From Sphingobium fuliginis (GTDB lineage Bacteria; Pseudomonadota; Alphaproteobacteria; Sphingomonadales; Sphingomonadaceae): 64,000 nt of DNA. The stretch lies in NCBI RefSeq assembly GCF_004152845.1, contig NZ_SEON01000010.1:44967-108966 (forward strand), written 5' to 3'. The translations under genes were made by a program, and so were the position numbers. Of the stretch, positions 41,650 through 50,244 are shown piece by piece; position 1 is the first letter of the stretch; each line of letters begins with the position of its first letter. The notes beneath the pieces are model-generated. The model saw only the letters and a list, made by a program, of their open reading frames with translations, did not search any database and had not been told where the DNA came from.

Positions 41650-44301
41650 CTAGTCTTCCTGACCGGCTGCTGCCAGTTGCTTGAGCCGGTAGAGTTGGTC
41701 CAGCGCCTCCCGGGGCGAGAGCGCGTCGGCGTCGATGCCATCCAGCGCGGCGCGCAGGGGATCGACTTTTTCCTCCACCTGAGCCGTGGCGGCGGCGAAG
41801 AGGGGCAGGTCGTCCAGCCCCGCCGCGATGCCGCCGGTCCTGGCCTTGCCCGCTTCGAGGCGGGCGAGGACGTCCTTGGCGCGCTTCAGGACGGCGGGTG
41901 GAAGCCCGGCCAGCCGCGCCACCGCCAGGCCATAGCTGCGGTCCGCAGGGCCCTCCGCCACCTCGTGCAGCAGGACCAGATCGCCCTTCCATTCCCGCGC
42001 ACGGACATGGTGGAGCGAGAGCGAGGCAAGGGTTTCCGCCAGCCGGGTCAGCTCATGATAATGGGTCGCGAACAGGCAGCGGCAGCGATTGACCTCATGC
42101 ACCGCCTCCACCACCGCCCATGCCAGCGCCAACCCGTCATAGGTCGACGTGCCGCGTCCGACTTCATCGAGGATGACGAAGCTTCGCTCGGTCGCCTGGG
42201 CAAGGATGGCGGCGGTTTCGACCATCTCGACCATGAAGGTGGAGCGGCCCTTGGCCAGATTGTCCGACGCGCCGACACGGCTGAACAGCCGGTCGACCAG
42301 CGTCAGGGTCGCGGACGCGGCGGGCACATAGGCGCCTGCCTGCGCAAGGATCACGATGATCGCATTCTGCCGCAGGAAGGTGGATTTACCGCCCATATTG
42401 GGTCCGGTGACGAGCCACAGCCGGTCCCCGGCCGACAGCCGGCAATCATTGGCGACGAAGGGCTGGCCATCGCGGCGCAGCGCGTCCTCGACCACCGGAT
42501 GACGGCCGCCGACGATTTCCAGGCAGGGGCCTTCGCCATCCTGCGCGACGAAATGGGGCCGTTGCCAGCCGCCCTCCGCGGCGCGTTCCGCCAGCGCCGC
42601 CGCCACGTCGAGCCGGGCAAGGGCATCGGCGGCGCGGGCGATCTCCGCCTTGCGGGCGAGGGTGGCTTCGACAAGGTCTTCCAGATGCGCGGCTTCCGCG
42701 ACCAGCGCATGGGCCCCGGCCTGCGCCACGCGGCTCGCCTGTTCGTGCAGGTCGACCGAATTGAAGCGCACCACTCCGGCCAGCGTCTGGCGATGGGTGA
42801 AGCCGCTGTCGGGCTGCATCAACTGGTCGGCGGCGCGGGCGGGCACCTCGACATGATAGCCGAGCACGCCATTATGCCGGATCTTGAGCGAGGCGATGCC
42901 GGTCTGCTCGCGATATTTCGCCTCCAGCGCGGCGATGGCGCGGCGGCCGTCCCCGGCGAGGCGGCGCAACTCGTCCAGCGCGGCGTCATAGCCGTCCGCG
43001 ATATAGCCGCCATTGGCGGTCTCGGTCGGCGGGCTGGGGACGAGGGCGCGGGACAGGCTGTCGACCAGCGCGCCATGGCCGTCGAGGGAGGGCAGCAATT
43101 GCGTCAGCAGCAGGGGCTGGTCGGGCAGGCGGCCCAGCCGCTCCCGCAGCAAGCGCGCTTCGCCCAGCCCGTCGCGCAATTGGCCAAGATCGCGGGGGCT
43201 TCCTCGGCCCATCGCGAGACGGCCCAAGGCGCGGCCGATGTCGGGCAAGGCCCTCAGCGCCACGCGCAACTGGTCGCGCAGCATGCTGTCGTCATGGAAC
43301 AGTTGCACCAGCCCCAGCCGCGCTTCGATCCCGGCCTGGTCCATCAGCGGCGCGGATAGGTCCTGCGCCAACAGGCGCGCGCCCGCGCCCGTGACGGTCC
43401 GGTCGACCGCGCCCAGCAGGCTGCCCGCCCGCGTACCGCTCATGGTGGCGGTGATCTCCAGGCTCTCGCGCGTCGCGGCGTCGATGGCGACATGGGCGCC
43501 GCTGGTCTTGGCGCTGGGCGGGGCGAGGAAGGGCAGGGTGCCCTTGCCCGCATGGTCGAGATAGGAGAGCAGGCCGCCCATCGCCGCCAGTTGGGCGCGG
43601 CCGAACTGGCCGAATCCGTCCAGCGTGGCGACGCCGAAGATGCGCTTCAGCGCTGCTTCGGCCCGGCTGCTGGAAAAGGCGGCGCGGTCGAACGGGTGGG
43701 AGTCCAGCAGTTCCAGATCCAGCCCGTCCGGCAGCACGATCTCGCTCGGTCGCAGGCGCGCCAGTTCGGCGGGCAGATCGGCCGCCCGCAGGGTCAGCGT
43801 CTCGAACCGCCCGGTCGAAATGTCGGCGGCGGCCAGCCCATATTCGCCCGCTTCCTCGCCGCCGACCTGCGCCAGCGCCACCAGCATATTGTCGCGCCGG
43901 CTGTCGAGCAGCGTCTCCTCGGTCAGCGTGCCCGCCGTCACGTAACGGACGATGGCGCGGGCGACGAGGGACTTGGACCCCCGCGCTTTGGCTTCGGCGG
44001 GGGTTTCGGTCTGCTCCGCGATGGCGACGCGATGGCCCGCCTTGATCAGCCGCGCCAGATAGGATTCCGCGCTGTGCACCGGCACGCCGCACATCGGGAT
44101 CGGCGCGCCGCCATGCTCGCCCCGGCTGGTGAGCGCGATGTCCAGCGTCGCCGCCGCCGCCTTCGCATCCTCGAAGAACAGCTCGAAAAAATCGCCCATG
44201 CGGTAGAAGAGCAGGCAATCCTGCGCCTCCGCCTTCAGCGCAAGATATTGCGCCATCATCGGCGTCGCCTGTTGCGTGGATGTGTCGATCGTTCGCGCCA
44301 T
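41650..44301 (-). CDS. mutS: DNA mismatch repair protein MutS
   Basis: MutS recognises mismatches and recruits MutL. The 883-residue protein has the mismatch-binding motif LFYRMGDFFELFFEDA (Phe-x-Glu, near residue 36), TxAEAKARG and the C-terminal ATPase with TGPNMGGKSTFLRQ and VILDEVGRGTSTYDGLALAWA. The C-terminal helix-turn-helix is present. ATG 44301 is the natural start; a 55-codon extension runs into a dispersed repeat. It is followed by glnD, so the two may share a transcript. Confidence 0.97.
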   Translation of the reverse strand: MARTIDTSTQQATPMMAQYLALKAEAQDCLLFYRMGDFFELFFEDAKAAAATLDIALTSRGEHGGAPIPMCGVPVHSAESYLARLIKAGHRVAIAEQTETPAEAKARGSKSLVARAIVRYVTAGTLTEETLLDSRRDNMLVALAQVGGEEAGEYGLAAADISTGRFETLTLRAADLPAELARLRPSEIVLPDGLDLELLDSHPFDRAAFSSSRAEAALKRIFGVATLDGFGQFGRAQLAAMGGLLSYLDHAGKGTLPFLAPPSAKTSGAHVAIDAATRESLEITATMSGTRAGSLLGAVDRTVTGAGARLLAQDLSAPLMDQAGIEARLGLVQLFHDDSMLRDQLRVALRALPDIGRALGRLAMGRGSPRDLGQLRDGLGEARLLRERLGRLPDQPLLLTQLLPSLDGHGALVDSLSRALVPSPPTETANGGYIADGYDAALDELRRLAGDGRRAIAALEAKYREQTGIASLKIRHNGVLGYHVEVPARAADQLMQPDSGFTHRQTLAGVVRFNSVDLHEQASRVAQAGAHALVAEAAHLEDLVEATLARKAEIARAADALARLDVAAALAERAAEGGWQRPHFVAQDGEGPCLEIVGGRHPVVEDALRRDGQPFVANDCRLSAGDRLWLVTGPNMGGKSTFLRQNAIIVILAQAGAYVPAASATLTLVDRLFSRVGASDNLAKGRSTFMVEMVETAAILAQATERSFVILDEVGRGTSTYDGLALAWAVVEAVHEVNRCRCLFATHYHELTRLAETLASLSLHHVRAREWKGDLVLLHEVAEGPADRSYGLAVARLAGLPPAVLKRAKDVLARLEAGKARTGGIAAGLDDLPLFAAATAQVEEKVDPLRAALDGIDADALSPREALDQLYRLKQLAAAGQED

Positions 44302-44409
44302 GGCACAGCGGATAGCGTGAAGCCCGGCCTCATGCCAGTGCTGCAAGAAACAGCAGGAAAATTGCGCTTCTCGCACTTGCCCACAAGATATTCTTACCGC
44401 TAGGGCGGT

Positions 44410-44535
44410 CCGGCATTCAGCCCATTCGGGCCTGCAAAGCGTGATTTTCTGCGCTTCGGTGCTCACATACTTGAGTATGCTGCGCTCCGATGCTCGAAAA
44501 TCACCCTTTTCGGCTCCGCCTGAACTGAATGCCGG
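44410..44535. repeat. dispersed repeat, copy 2, bounded by 11-bp inverted repeats
   Basis: A 126-bp element between the divergent mutS and maeB. Outer perfect inverted repeats are CCGGCATTCAG (44410-44420) and CTGAATGCCGG (44525-44535). Inside is an imperfect palindrome: GATTTTCTGCGCTTCGGTGC and its partner GCTCCGATGCTCGAAAATC, centred on ATACTTGAGTAT (44467-44478). A second copy lacking the outer repeats is at about 36280-36385. It looks like a non-autonomous mobile palindrome. Confidence 0.75.
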
Positions 44536-44585
44536 AGCGCCCTATGGGGCGAGCTTATTGTTTCAAACAAGGGGTGGGTGCAGCC

Positions 44586-46847
44586 ATGACCGACAAGTCG
44601 AATGTGGAATTTTCAGAGCGCGAGGCGCTGTTCTTCCACTCGACCGGCCGCCCCGGCAAGATCGAGATCATCGCGTCGAAGCCGATGGCGACCCAGCGCG
44701 ATCTTTCGCTCGCCTATTCGCCCGGCGTCGCGGTGCCGGTGCGCGCCATCGCGGAAGACCCGGCAACCGCCTATGACTATACCGCCAAGGGCAATCTGGT
44801 CGCGGTCATCTCCAACGGCACGGCGATCCTGGGCCTCGGCAATCTGGGCGCGCTGGCGTCCAAGCCGGTGATGGAAGGCAAGTCGGTTCTCTTCAAGCGC
44901 TTCGCCGACGTCGATTCTATCGACATCGAACTCAAGACCGAGGATGTCGACAAGTTCATCGACGCGGTCGAGCTGATGGAGCCGACCTTCGGCGGCATCA
45001 ACCTGGAGGACATCAAGGCCCCGGAATGCTTCATCATCGAACAGACGCTGAAGGAGCGGATGAACATCCCGGTCTTCCATGACGACCAGCACGGCACCGC
45101 GATCATCGCGGCGGCGGGCGTCATCAACGCGGCGATGCTGACCGGCCGCGACATGAAGGACATGAAGGTGGTGGTGAACGGCGCTGGCGCGGCGTCGATT
45201 TCCTGCACCGAACTGATCAAGGCGCTGGGCGTCCAGCATGACAATGTCATCATGTGCGACAGCAAGGGCGTCATCTATCAGGGCCGCACCGAAGGCATGA
45301 ACCAGTGGAAATCGGCCCATGCGGTGAAGACCGACGCCCGCACCCTGGCCGAAGCGGTGAAGGGCGCGGACGTGTTCCTGGGCCTTTCGGTCGCGGGCGC
45401 GATGACGCAGGACATGGTGAAGTCGATGGCCGACAAGCCGATCATCTTCGCCATGGCGAACCCCGATCCGGAAATCTCGCCGCCCGAAGCGCATGCGGTG
45501 CGCCCCGACGCCATCGTCGCCACCGGCCGGTCGGATTATCCCAATCAGGTCAACAATGTGCTGGGCTTCCCCTTCATCTTCCGCGGCGCGCTGGACGTGC
45601 GGGCGACCGGGATCAACGAGCCGATGAAGCTCGCCGCCGCCAAGGCGATCGCGGAACTGGCGCGCGAACAGGTGCCGGAGGAAGTGGCCAAGGCCTATGG
45701 CCGTTCGCACAGCTTCGGGCCCGACTATATCATCCCCGCGCCCTTCGATCCGCGCCTGATGGAGGTCGTCCCCTCCGCCGTCGCGCAGGCGGCGATGGAA
45801 ACCGGCGTCGCGCAGAAGCCGATTGCGGAGATGGCGGCCTACCGCCAGTCGTTGAAGGCCCGGCTCAATCCGACCACGTCCGTCCTGACCACCGCCTATG
45901 AAGTGGCGAAGGCCAATCCGAAGCGCGTCGTCTTTGCCGAAGCGGAAGAGGAAGTGGTGCTGCGCGCGGCGATCCAGTTCCGGACGCTGGGCTATGGCAT
46001 CCCCGTGCTGGTCGGGCGCGGCCATGTCTATGACAAGCTCAAGGAACTGGGCGTGCAGGACCCGGAAAGCTTCGAACTGCACAACAGCGTCAACTCGCCG
46101 CTGGTGCCGGAGATGGTCGACACGCTCTACAAGCGGCTCCAGCGCCGCGGCTATCTGCGCCGCGATTGCGAGCGGATGGTCAATCGCGACCGCAACATCT
46201 TCGGCTCGCTGTTGGTGAAGATGGGTCATGCCGACGCGATGATCACCGGCATGACCCGGCCCTTCGCCCAGACGCTGCGCGAAGTGAAGCGGGTGATGGA
46301 CCCGGCGGCGGACCGCACCCCCTTCGGCATCCATGTGCTGGTGACGAAGGACAAGACGGTGTTCCTGGCCGACACCACGGTCAATGAGCGCCCCTCGGCG
46401 CAGGAACTGGCGGACATCGCGGAAGGCACGGTGGCGGTCGCCCGCCGCATGGGCCACGACCCGCGCGTCGCCTTTCTGTCTTATTCCAATTTCGGCAACC
46501 CGCCGGGCAGCTTCCTCGATAATGTGCGCGACGCGATCAAGGCGCTGGAAGAGCGGAATGTCGACTTCGAATTTGAAGGCGAAATGACCGTCGACGCGGC
46601 GCTCAACCCCACGGTGATGAAGAATTACCCCTTCAGCCGCCTGTCCGGCCCGGCCAATATCCTGGTGATGCCGGGGCTTCAGTCGGCCAATATCTCAGCC
46701 AAGCTGCTGCGCGAACTGGGCGGCGCGACCATGATCGGGCCGATGCTGGTCGGCATGGACAAGTCGGTGCAGATCGCCACCATGGCGTCCAACGCTTCGG
46801 AACTGCTGACGCTGGCGGTGCTGGCTTCGGCGGGTGTGGCGATCTGA
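44586..46847 (+). CDS. maeB: NADP-dependent malic enzyme, MaeB type
   Basis: Oxidative decarboxylation of malate to pyruvate. The 753-residue protein has a malic enzyme N- and NAD-binding portion (residues 1-430: PGVAVPVRAIAEDP, FHDDQHGTAIIAAAG, VVNGAGAASISC) and a C-terminal phosphotransacetylase-like domain (about 430-753; ERMVNRDRNIFGSLLVKMGHAD and GPMLVGMDKSVQIA). The C-terminal domain usually acts as an acetyl-CoA-sensing regulator and is thought not to be catalytic. ATG 44586 is chosen because the upstream-extended start falls in the repeat region. Confidence 0.95.
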   Translation: MTDKSNVEFSEREALFFHSTGRPGKIEIIASKPMATQRDLSLAYSPGVAVPVRAIAEDPATAYDYTAKGNLVAVISNGTAILGLGNLGALASKPVMEGKSVLFKRFADVDSIDIELKTEDVDKFIDAVELMEPTFGGINLEDIKAPECFIIEQTLKERMNIPVFHDDQHGTAIIAAAGVINAAMLTGRDMKDMKVVVNGAGAASISCTELIKALGVQHDNVIMCDSKGVIYQGRTEGMNQWKSAHAVKTDARTLAEAVKGADVFLGLSVAGAMTQDMVKSMADKPIIFAMANPDPEISPPEAHAVRPDAIVATGRSDYPNQVNNVLGFPFIFRGALDVRATGINEPMKLAAAKAIAELAREQVPEEVAKAYGRSHSFGPDYIIPAPFDPRLMEVVPSAVAQAAMETGVAQKPIAEMAAYRQSLKARLNPTTSVLTTAYEVAKANPKRVVFAEAEEEVVLRAAIQFRTLGYGIPVLVGRGHVYDKLKELGVQDPESFELHNSVNSPLVPEMVDTLYKRLQRRGYLRRDCERMVNRDRNIFGSLLVKMGHADAMITGMTRPFAQTLREVKRVMDPAADRTPFGIHVLVTKDKTVFLADTTVNERPSAQELADIAEGTVAVARRMGHDPRVAFLSYSNFGNPPGSFLDNVRDAIKALEERNVDFEFEGEMTVDAALNPTVMKNYPFSRLSGPANILVMPGLQSANISAKLLRELGGATMIGPMLVGMDKSVQIATMASNASELLTLAVLASAGVAI

Positions 46848-46890
46848 CGGAAGTGCGGGTTTGAGCGACTGGCCGGAGATGGCCAATCCA

Positions 46891-47027
46891 GGACATTCCC
46901 CTCCCGTAAACGGGAGGGGTTAGGGGTGCGAGCGTAGCGAGCTTCTGACTTAGCCGTTGCAAAACAGCGCAGATGCCGCGCCAGCCCACCCCCTAGCCCC
47001 CTCCCGCCTGCGGGAGGGGGAATGTCC
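46891..47027. repeat. composite palindromic repeat after maeB
   Basis: Outer arms GGACATTCCCCTCCCG (46891-46906) and CGGGAGGGGGAATGTCC (47011-47027) are inverted copies. Each arm also forms its own hairpin (CCCCTCCCG-taaa-CGGGAGGGG and CCCCCTCCCGC-ct-GCGGGAGGGGG). The gctcgc and taaccc words next to the left hairpin also occur at about 2905-2950. It may serve as a terminator between maeB and cofC. Confidence 0.7.
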
Positions 47028-47037
47028 GCCTTCCACC

Positions 47038-47616
47038 CTAGATCGCGCGCCCTTTCCAGTCGGCCAGATCGTCCGGCTGGTCGATGTCGAAGCCCAGACC
47101 GCGCCGGACGACCGGCGAGAACATCAAACCAAGCCTTTCCGCTTCCGCCCTGTGCGCCGCGAAACTGCCCTGGCCATAATGGAACTGGAAATCCGCCGCT
47201 CGTGGCAGAGGCAAGGACAATGCATTGGTTCCCCGCCCATGGACATCGGGCGCGGCCGCAATGCCGGGGGCGTCCAGCAGTGCCGCCACATCCGCTGCCT
47301 CGACCAGCGGCAGGTCGGCCGAGAGAAACAGCATCCGCTCGACTCCTGCTCCCCATGCCGCATCGCGGGCGCTCGTCACGGCAGGGTTAAGGCCGCCGCC
47401 CGGATCATCGAGCAAGCCTATGCTCTCCGGCAATCCATGCCGCGACGGCCCCAGCAGCCGCAGCCTTTCCATCCCGACCACTTCCGCCGCAGCCCCCACC
47501 GTGCGGTGCAGCATCTCCGCAACCAGATTGCGCCGTCCGGTTTCGTCCAAAACAGGCGCCAGCCGCGTCTTGCAGGCGGCGGGCGCCTTGACCGGGATGA
47601 CGATCCAGCAGTTCAT
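47038..47616 (-). CDS. cofC: CofC, F420 guanylyltransferase
   Basis: CofC activates 2-phospholactate or a related three-carbon acid with GTP for F420 synthesis. The 192-residue protein has the GT-A nucleotidyltransferase start MNCWIVIPVKAPAACKTRLAP and the acidic SADLPLVEA metal site. GFDIDQPDDLADW is the family C-terminal block. ATG 47616 lies close to the cofD stop; TTG 47625 is an overlapping alternative. It is the last gene of cofE-cofD-cofC. Substrate choice (phospholactate, PEP or 3-phosphoglycerate) cannot be read. Confidence 0.9.
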   Translation of the reverse strand: MNCWIVIPVKAPAACKTRLAPVLDETGRRNLVAEMLHRTVGAAAEVVGMERLRLLGPSRHGLPESIGLLDDPGGGLNPAVTSARDAAWGAGVERMLFLSADLPLVEAADVAALLDAPGIAAAPDVHGRGTNALSLPLPRAADFQFHYGQGSFAAHRAEAERLGLMFSPVVRRGLGFDIDQPDDLADWKGRAI

Positions 47617-47621
47617 GACCG

Positions 47622-48557
47622 TCAACCGGCGATCCGTTCGGCCAGATCCAGCGCCGCCCGCGCCACCCGGGCGCGGTCGTCCAGCGTCTTCATCAGCGTG
47701 TCGGTGACGGCGTGGGGAATGTCCAAACCCTCGCTCCCGTCGCGCACGTCGACCAGCAGCGCGTCGATGACGCCTTCATAATGGGCGGCAATGGCCTGGT
47801 TGGTGACGCCCAGTCCCAACTCGCCCATCAGCTTGGCGGTCGGTCCCTTGACCGCCTGCCCGCCGACGATCGGTGACACCGCGACGACCGGCGCCTTCCT
47901 TGCCGCCAACGCTTCGCGGACGCCGGGCACCGCCAGAATCGGGTCGACGCTCAGCCAGGGATTGGACGGCGCGATCACTATGGCGCGGGTTGCGGGATCG
48001 CTGATCGCCTCCATTACGCCGGGGGCAGGATTCGCTTGTTCCGCACCCTCGAAGCGGATCGCCCGGACCGCCGGGACGCAGCGCTGCTCGACGAAATAGC
48101 GCTGGAAGGGGAGGTCGCCCGCATCGGTGGAGACATGGGTGGCCACGGCATCGTCGCTCATGGGCAATATCTTGAGGCCAAGGCCCCAGGCCGTCGCAAA
48201 ACGGGCCGTTACCGCGCTCAACGTTTCGCCCGACGCCAGCATGTGCGACCGCAGCACATGCAGCGCCATGTCGCCGTCGCCCAGCAGGAACCAGTCCTCG
48301 CCGTCCAGCGATTTGAGCGCGTCCATGAAGCTCCATGTCTCACCCTCGCGGCCCCAGCCCTGCGCGGCATTGGCCCTGCCCGACAGGGTATAGAGCAGCG
48401 TGTCGATGTCGGGAGAGATCGCCAGCCCGAGATGACGGAAATCGTCCCCCGTGTTGACGATGGCGGTGATGTCCTCCGGCGGGCAGACCTGCATCAGCCC
48501 CAGCACCAGCTTCGCGCCGCCGACGCCCCCGGTCAGAACGACGATGCGGCCGCTCAC
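47622..48557 (-). CDS. cofD: CofD, 2-phospho-L-lactate transferase
   Basis: CofD transfers the activated phospho-acid to the deazaflavin Fo, giving F420-0. The 311-residue protein opens with VVLTGGVGGAKLVLGL, the family nucleotide-binding motif. IVNTGDDFRHLGLAISPDIDTLLYTL and IVIAPSNPWLSVDPILAVPGV are the other hallmark blocks. GTG 48557 overlaps the cofE TGA by four bases, so translation is coupled. A longer in-frame start inside cofE is rejected. Confidence 0.93.
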   Translation of the reverse strand: MSGRIVVLTGGVGGAKLVLGLMQVCPPEDITAIVNTGDDFRHLGLAISPDIDTLLYTLSGRANAAQGWGREGETWSFMDALKSLDGEDWFLLGDGDMALHVLRSHMLASGETLSAVTARFATAWGLGLKILPMSDDAVATHVSTDAGDLPFQRYFVEQRCVPAVRAIRFEGAEQANPAPGVMEAISDPATRAIVIAPSNPWLSVDPILAVPGVREALAARKAPVVAVSPIVGGQAVKGPTAKLMGELGLGVTNQAIAAHYEGVIDALLVDVRDGSEGLDIPHAVTDTLMKTLDDRARVARAALDLAERIAG

Positions 48558-49312
48558 CGGAACAAATCCTCTTCCAGCGGGCGGACCAGCGCGCCCGCGC
48601 CTGCATCTCCTTCGGGCAGGGCTACGCCGCGCAGCAGGGCGGCGGGCACGCTTTCCGCACCCTCGCCCGTCACCAGCGTCGCGGCGGTGGCGATCTGGTC
48701 GGCCAGCGCGATCTGCGTCACCTCCAGCCGCCGTCCGTCCCGATCCTCTTCGCCGCGGCGGTCGACCAGCGCGGGCAATCCCGCCGCGCCGATTGCGACG
48801 CCCACCACGCCGTGGCGCCATGGCCGCCCGAAACTGTCGGAAACGACGATGCCGATCCCGGCCGCCTCGGGCCCCGCCAGCGCCGCCAGCAGGCCGCGCG
48901 CCGATCCGTCGGGATCGAGCGGCAGCAGCAATGCGCGATCTTCATCCCCCGGCCCGATATTGGACCGGTCGATGCCGCCGTTCGCCATCACATGGCCCAG
49001 CCGGTGGCGGGTGATCAGCACATGGGGCACCGCGCGCACCACGCTGCTGCTTTCGCGCAGCACCAGTTCGACCAGCCGGGGGTCCTTGCGCGTCGTGGCG
49101 GCCAGCTCCAGCGCCTGCGCGCCCGGCTCGACGCTGTCCAGCGCGACCATCCGTCCTTCCGCCTTGGACAGGATCTTCTGCGTCACGACCAGCACATCGC
49201 CGGTCTGGAGCGGCCACAGGCCCGCCTTCGCCAGACTGTCGCGCAGCACCGCCGCCAGATCGTCGCCGGCCCGGATTTCAGGAATATCGCATAGCGGATG
49301 AATCGAGATCAT
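48554..49312 (-). CDS. cofE: CofE, F420:L-glutamate ligase
   Basis: CofE (FbiB N-terminal domain homologue) adds L-glutamates to F420-0. The 252-residue protein has GDVLVVTQKILSKAEGRMV, HVLITRHRLGHVMANGGIDRSNI and IGIVVSDSFGRPWRHGVVGVAIG, all signature blocks. It is the 252-residue stand-alone form without the nitroreductase-like C-terminal domain of actinobacterial FbiB. It heads the cofEDC operon. Fo synthase (CofG/CofH) is not in the window. Confidence 0.94.
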   Translation of the reverse strand: MISIHPLCDIPEIRAGDDLAAVLRDSLAKAGLWPLQTGDVLVVTQKILSKAEGRMVALDSVEPGAQALELAATTRKDPRLVELVLRESSSVVRAVPHVLITRHRLGHVMANGGIDRSNIGPGDEDRALLLPLDPDGSARGLLAALAGPEAAGIGIVVSDSFGRPWRHGVVGVAIGAAGLPALVDRRGEEDRDGRRLEVTQIALADQIATAATLVTGEGAESVPAALLRGVALPEGDAGAGALVRPLEEDLFR

Positions 49313-49435
49313 GCCGTGCTGTAGCGTGCAATTGCCGGTTAAGGTAGCATTGCGATTTCCCGGAAAAGGAAACTCATGAGCTTATCAGCGGGATTCGCTT
49401 GCCATGCCCCGGCCGAGTCTGGAAGAGAGGCGACG

Positions 49436-49483
49436 ATGAAGATCAGTGACGATATTTTTCCCCTTCAGGGCGTCCGCGCATGA
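49436..49483 (+). CDS. 15-codon leader ORF coupled to flavin reductase
   Basis: A short ORF starting ATG 49436 with GAGAGG a few bases upstream: MKISDDIFPLQGVRA then TGA, which overlaps the ATG of the flavin reductase (ATGA, 49480-49483). The arrangement suggests translational coupling, because the downstream gene has no strong Shine-Dalgarno of its own. No run of one regulatory amino acid is seen, so attenuation is not indicated. It could be a chance ORF. Confidence 0.45.
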   Translation: MKISDDIFPLQGVRA

Positions 49484-49980
49484 GCGAGGCCATCGCCTTC
49501 GACAGCGGCACTTTCCGCCGTGTGCTGGGGCATTATCCCACGGGGGTCTGCGTGGTGACGGCGGTGGAGGACGATCATGCGCCCACCGGCATGGTCGTCG
49601 GTTCCTTCACCTCCGTTTCGCTCGATCCGCCGCTGGTTGCCTTTTTCCCTGCCAAGAATTCGCTGAGCTGGCCGCGGATCGAAAGGGCGGGGAAATTCTG
49701 CGTCAACATCCTCGCCAGCGACCAGAAGCCGCTTTGCCAGCAATTTTCGGCCAAGGGCGCGAACGACAAGTTCGCCGGGGTGACGCATCGCGTCTCCGCC
49801 AATGGCTCCCCGATCCTGGATGGGGTGGTGGCCTGGATCGACTGCCGGCTCGAAGCGGTGCATGAAGCGGGCGACCATTATATCGTGCTGGGCCGGGTCA
49901 TCGCGCTGGAGGTGGAAACGCCGGGCAAGCCGCTGCTCTTCTTCCAGGGCGGCTATGGCGAATTCGCTCATCTGAGCTGA
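49480..49980 (+). CDS. flavin reductase domain protein
   Basis: A 166-residue FMN-binding split-barrel protein of the flavin reductase family (FMN reductase, component of two-component monooxygenases). FRRVLGHYPTGVCVVTAVEDD and GMVVGSFTSVSLDPPLVAFFPAKNSLSW are the family N-terminal blocks. CVNILASDQ and DHYIVLGRVIALE complete the fold. It is divergent from cofE by about 170 bp. Whether it uses F420 or FMN is unknown. Confidence 0.93.
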   Translation: MSEAIAFDSGTFRRVLGHYPTGVCVVTAVEDDHAPTGMVVGSFTSVSLDPPLVAFFPAKNSLSWPRIERAGKFCVNILASDQKPLCQQFSAKGANDKFAGVTHRVSANGSPILDGVVAWIDCRLEAVHEAGDHYIVLGRVIALEVETPGKPLLFFQGGYGEFAHLS

Positions 49981-50244
49981 TCCTGTCGATCAGCGTTGTG
50001 CGGGGGAACACTGGGCCGGCCCCCGGCGCGCCATGATCCTGCGCAGGACCATGGCCGGCCCTATGGAAGCGCATGTCCGCTTTCCATCCCCCATTGCCGC
50101 CGCTGAATCGCATCTCCCCGCGACCCGGAGGGGATCTCCGAAAACCCGCGAAAAATCATGGCCGTTACGGCATGGCGAGGGTATAGCCTGCCGGGCAGGC
50201 GGATAGGCGCGCCGAAGACGCGCCGCGAATGAGGAGATGCCGTT

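Noticed and set aside
44302..44466. 55-codon N-terminal extension of mutS
   Set aside because: Runs into the dispersed repeat at 44410 and matches no MutS N-terminus; the family begins just before the mismatch-binding motif.
44401..44540. possible CRISPR array
   Set aside because: Only a single palindromic unit, with one far-away relative; no tandem repeat-spacer pattern.
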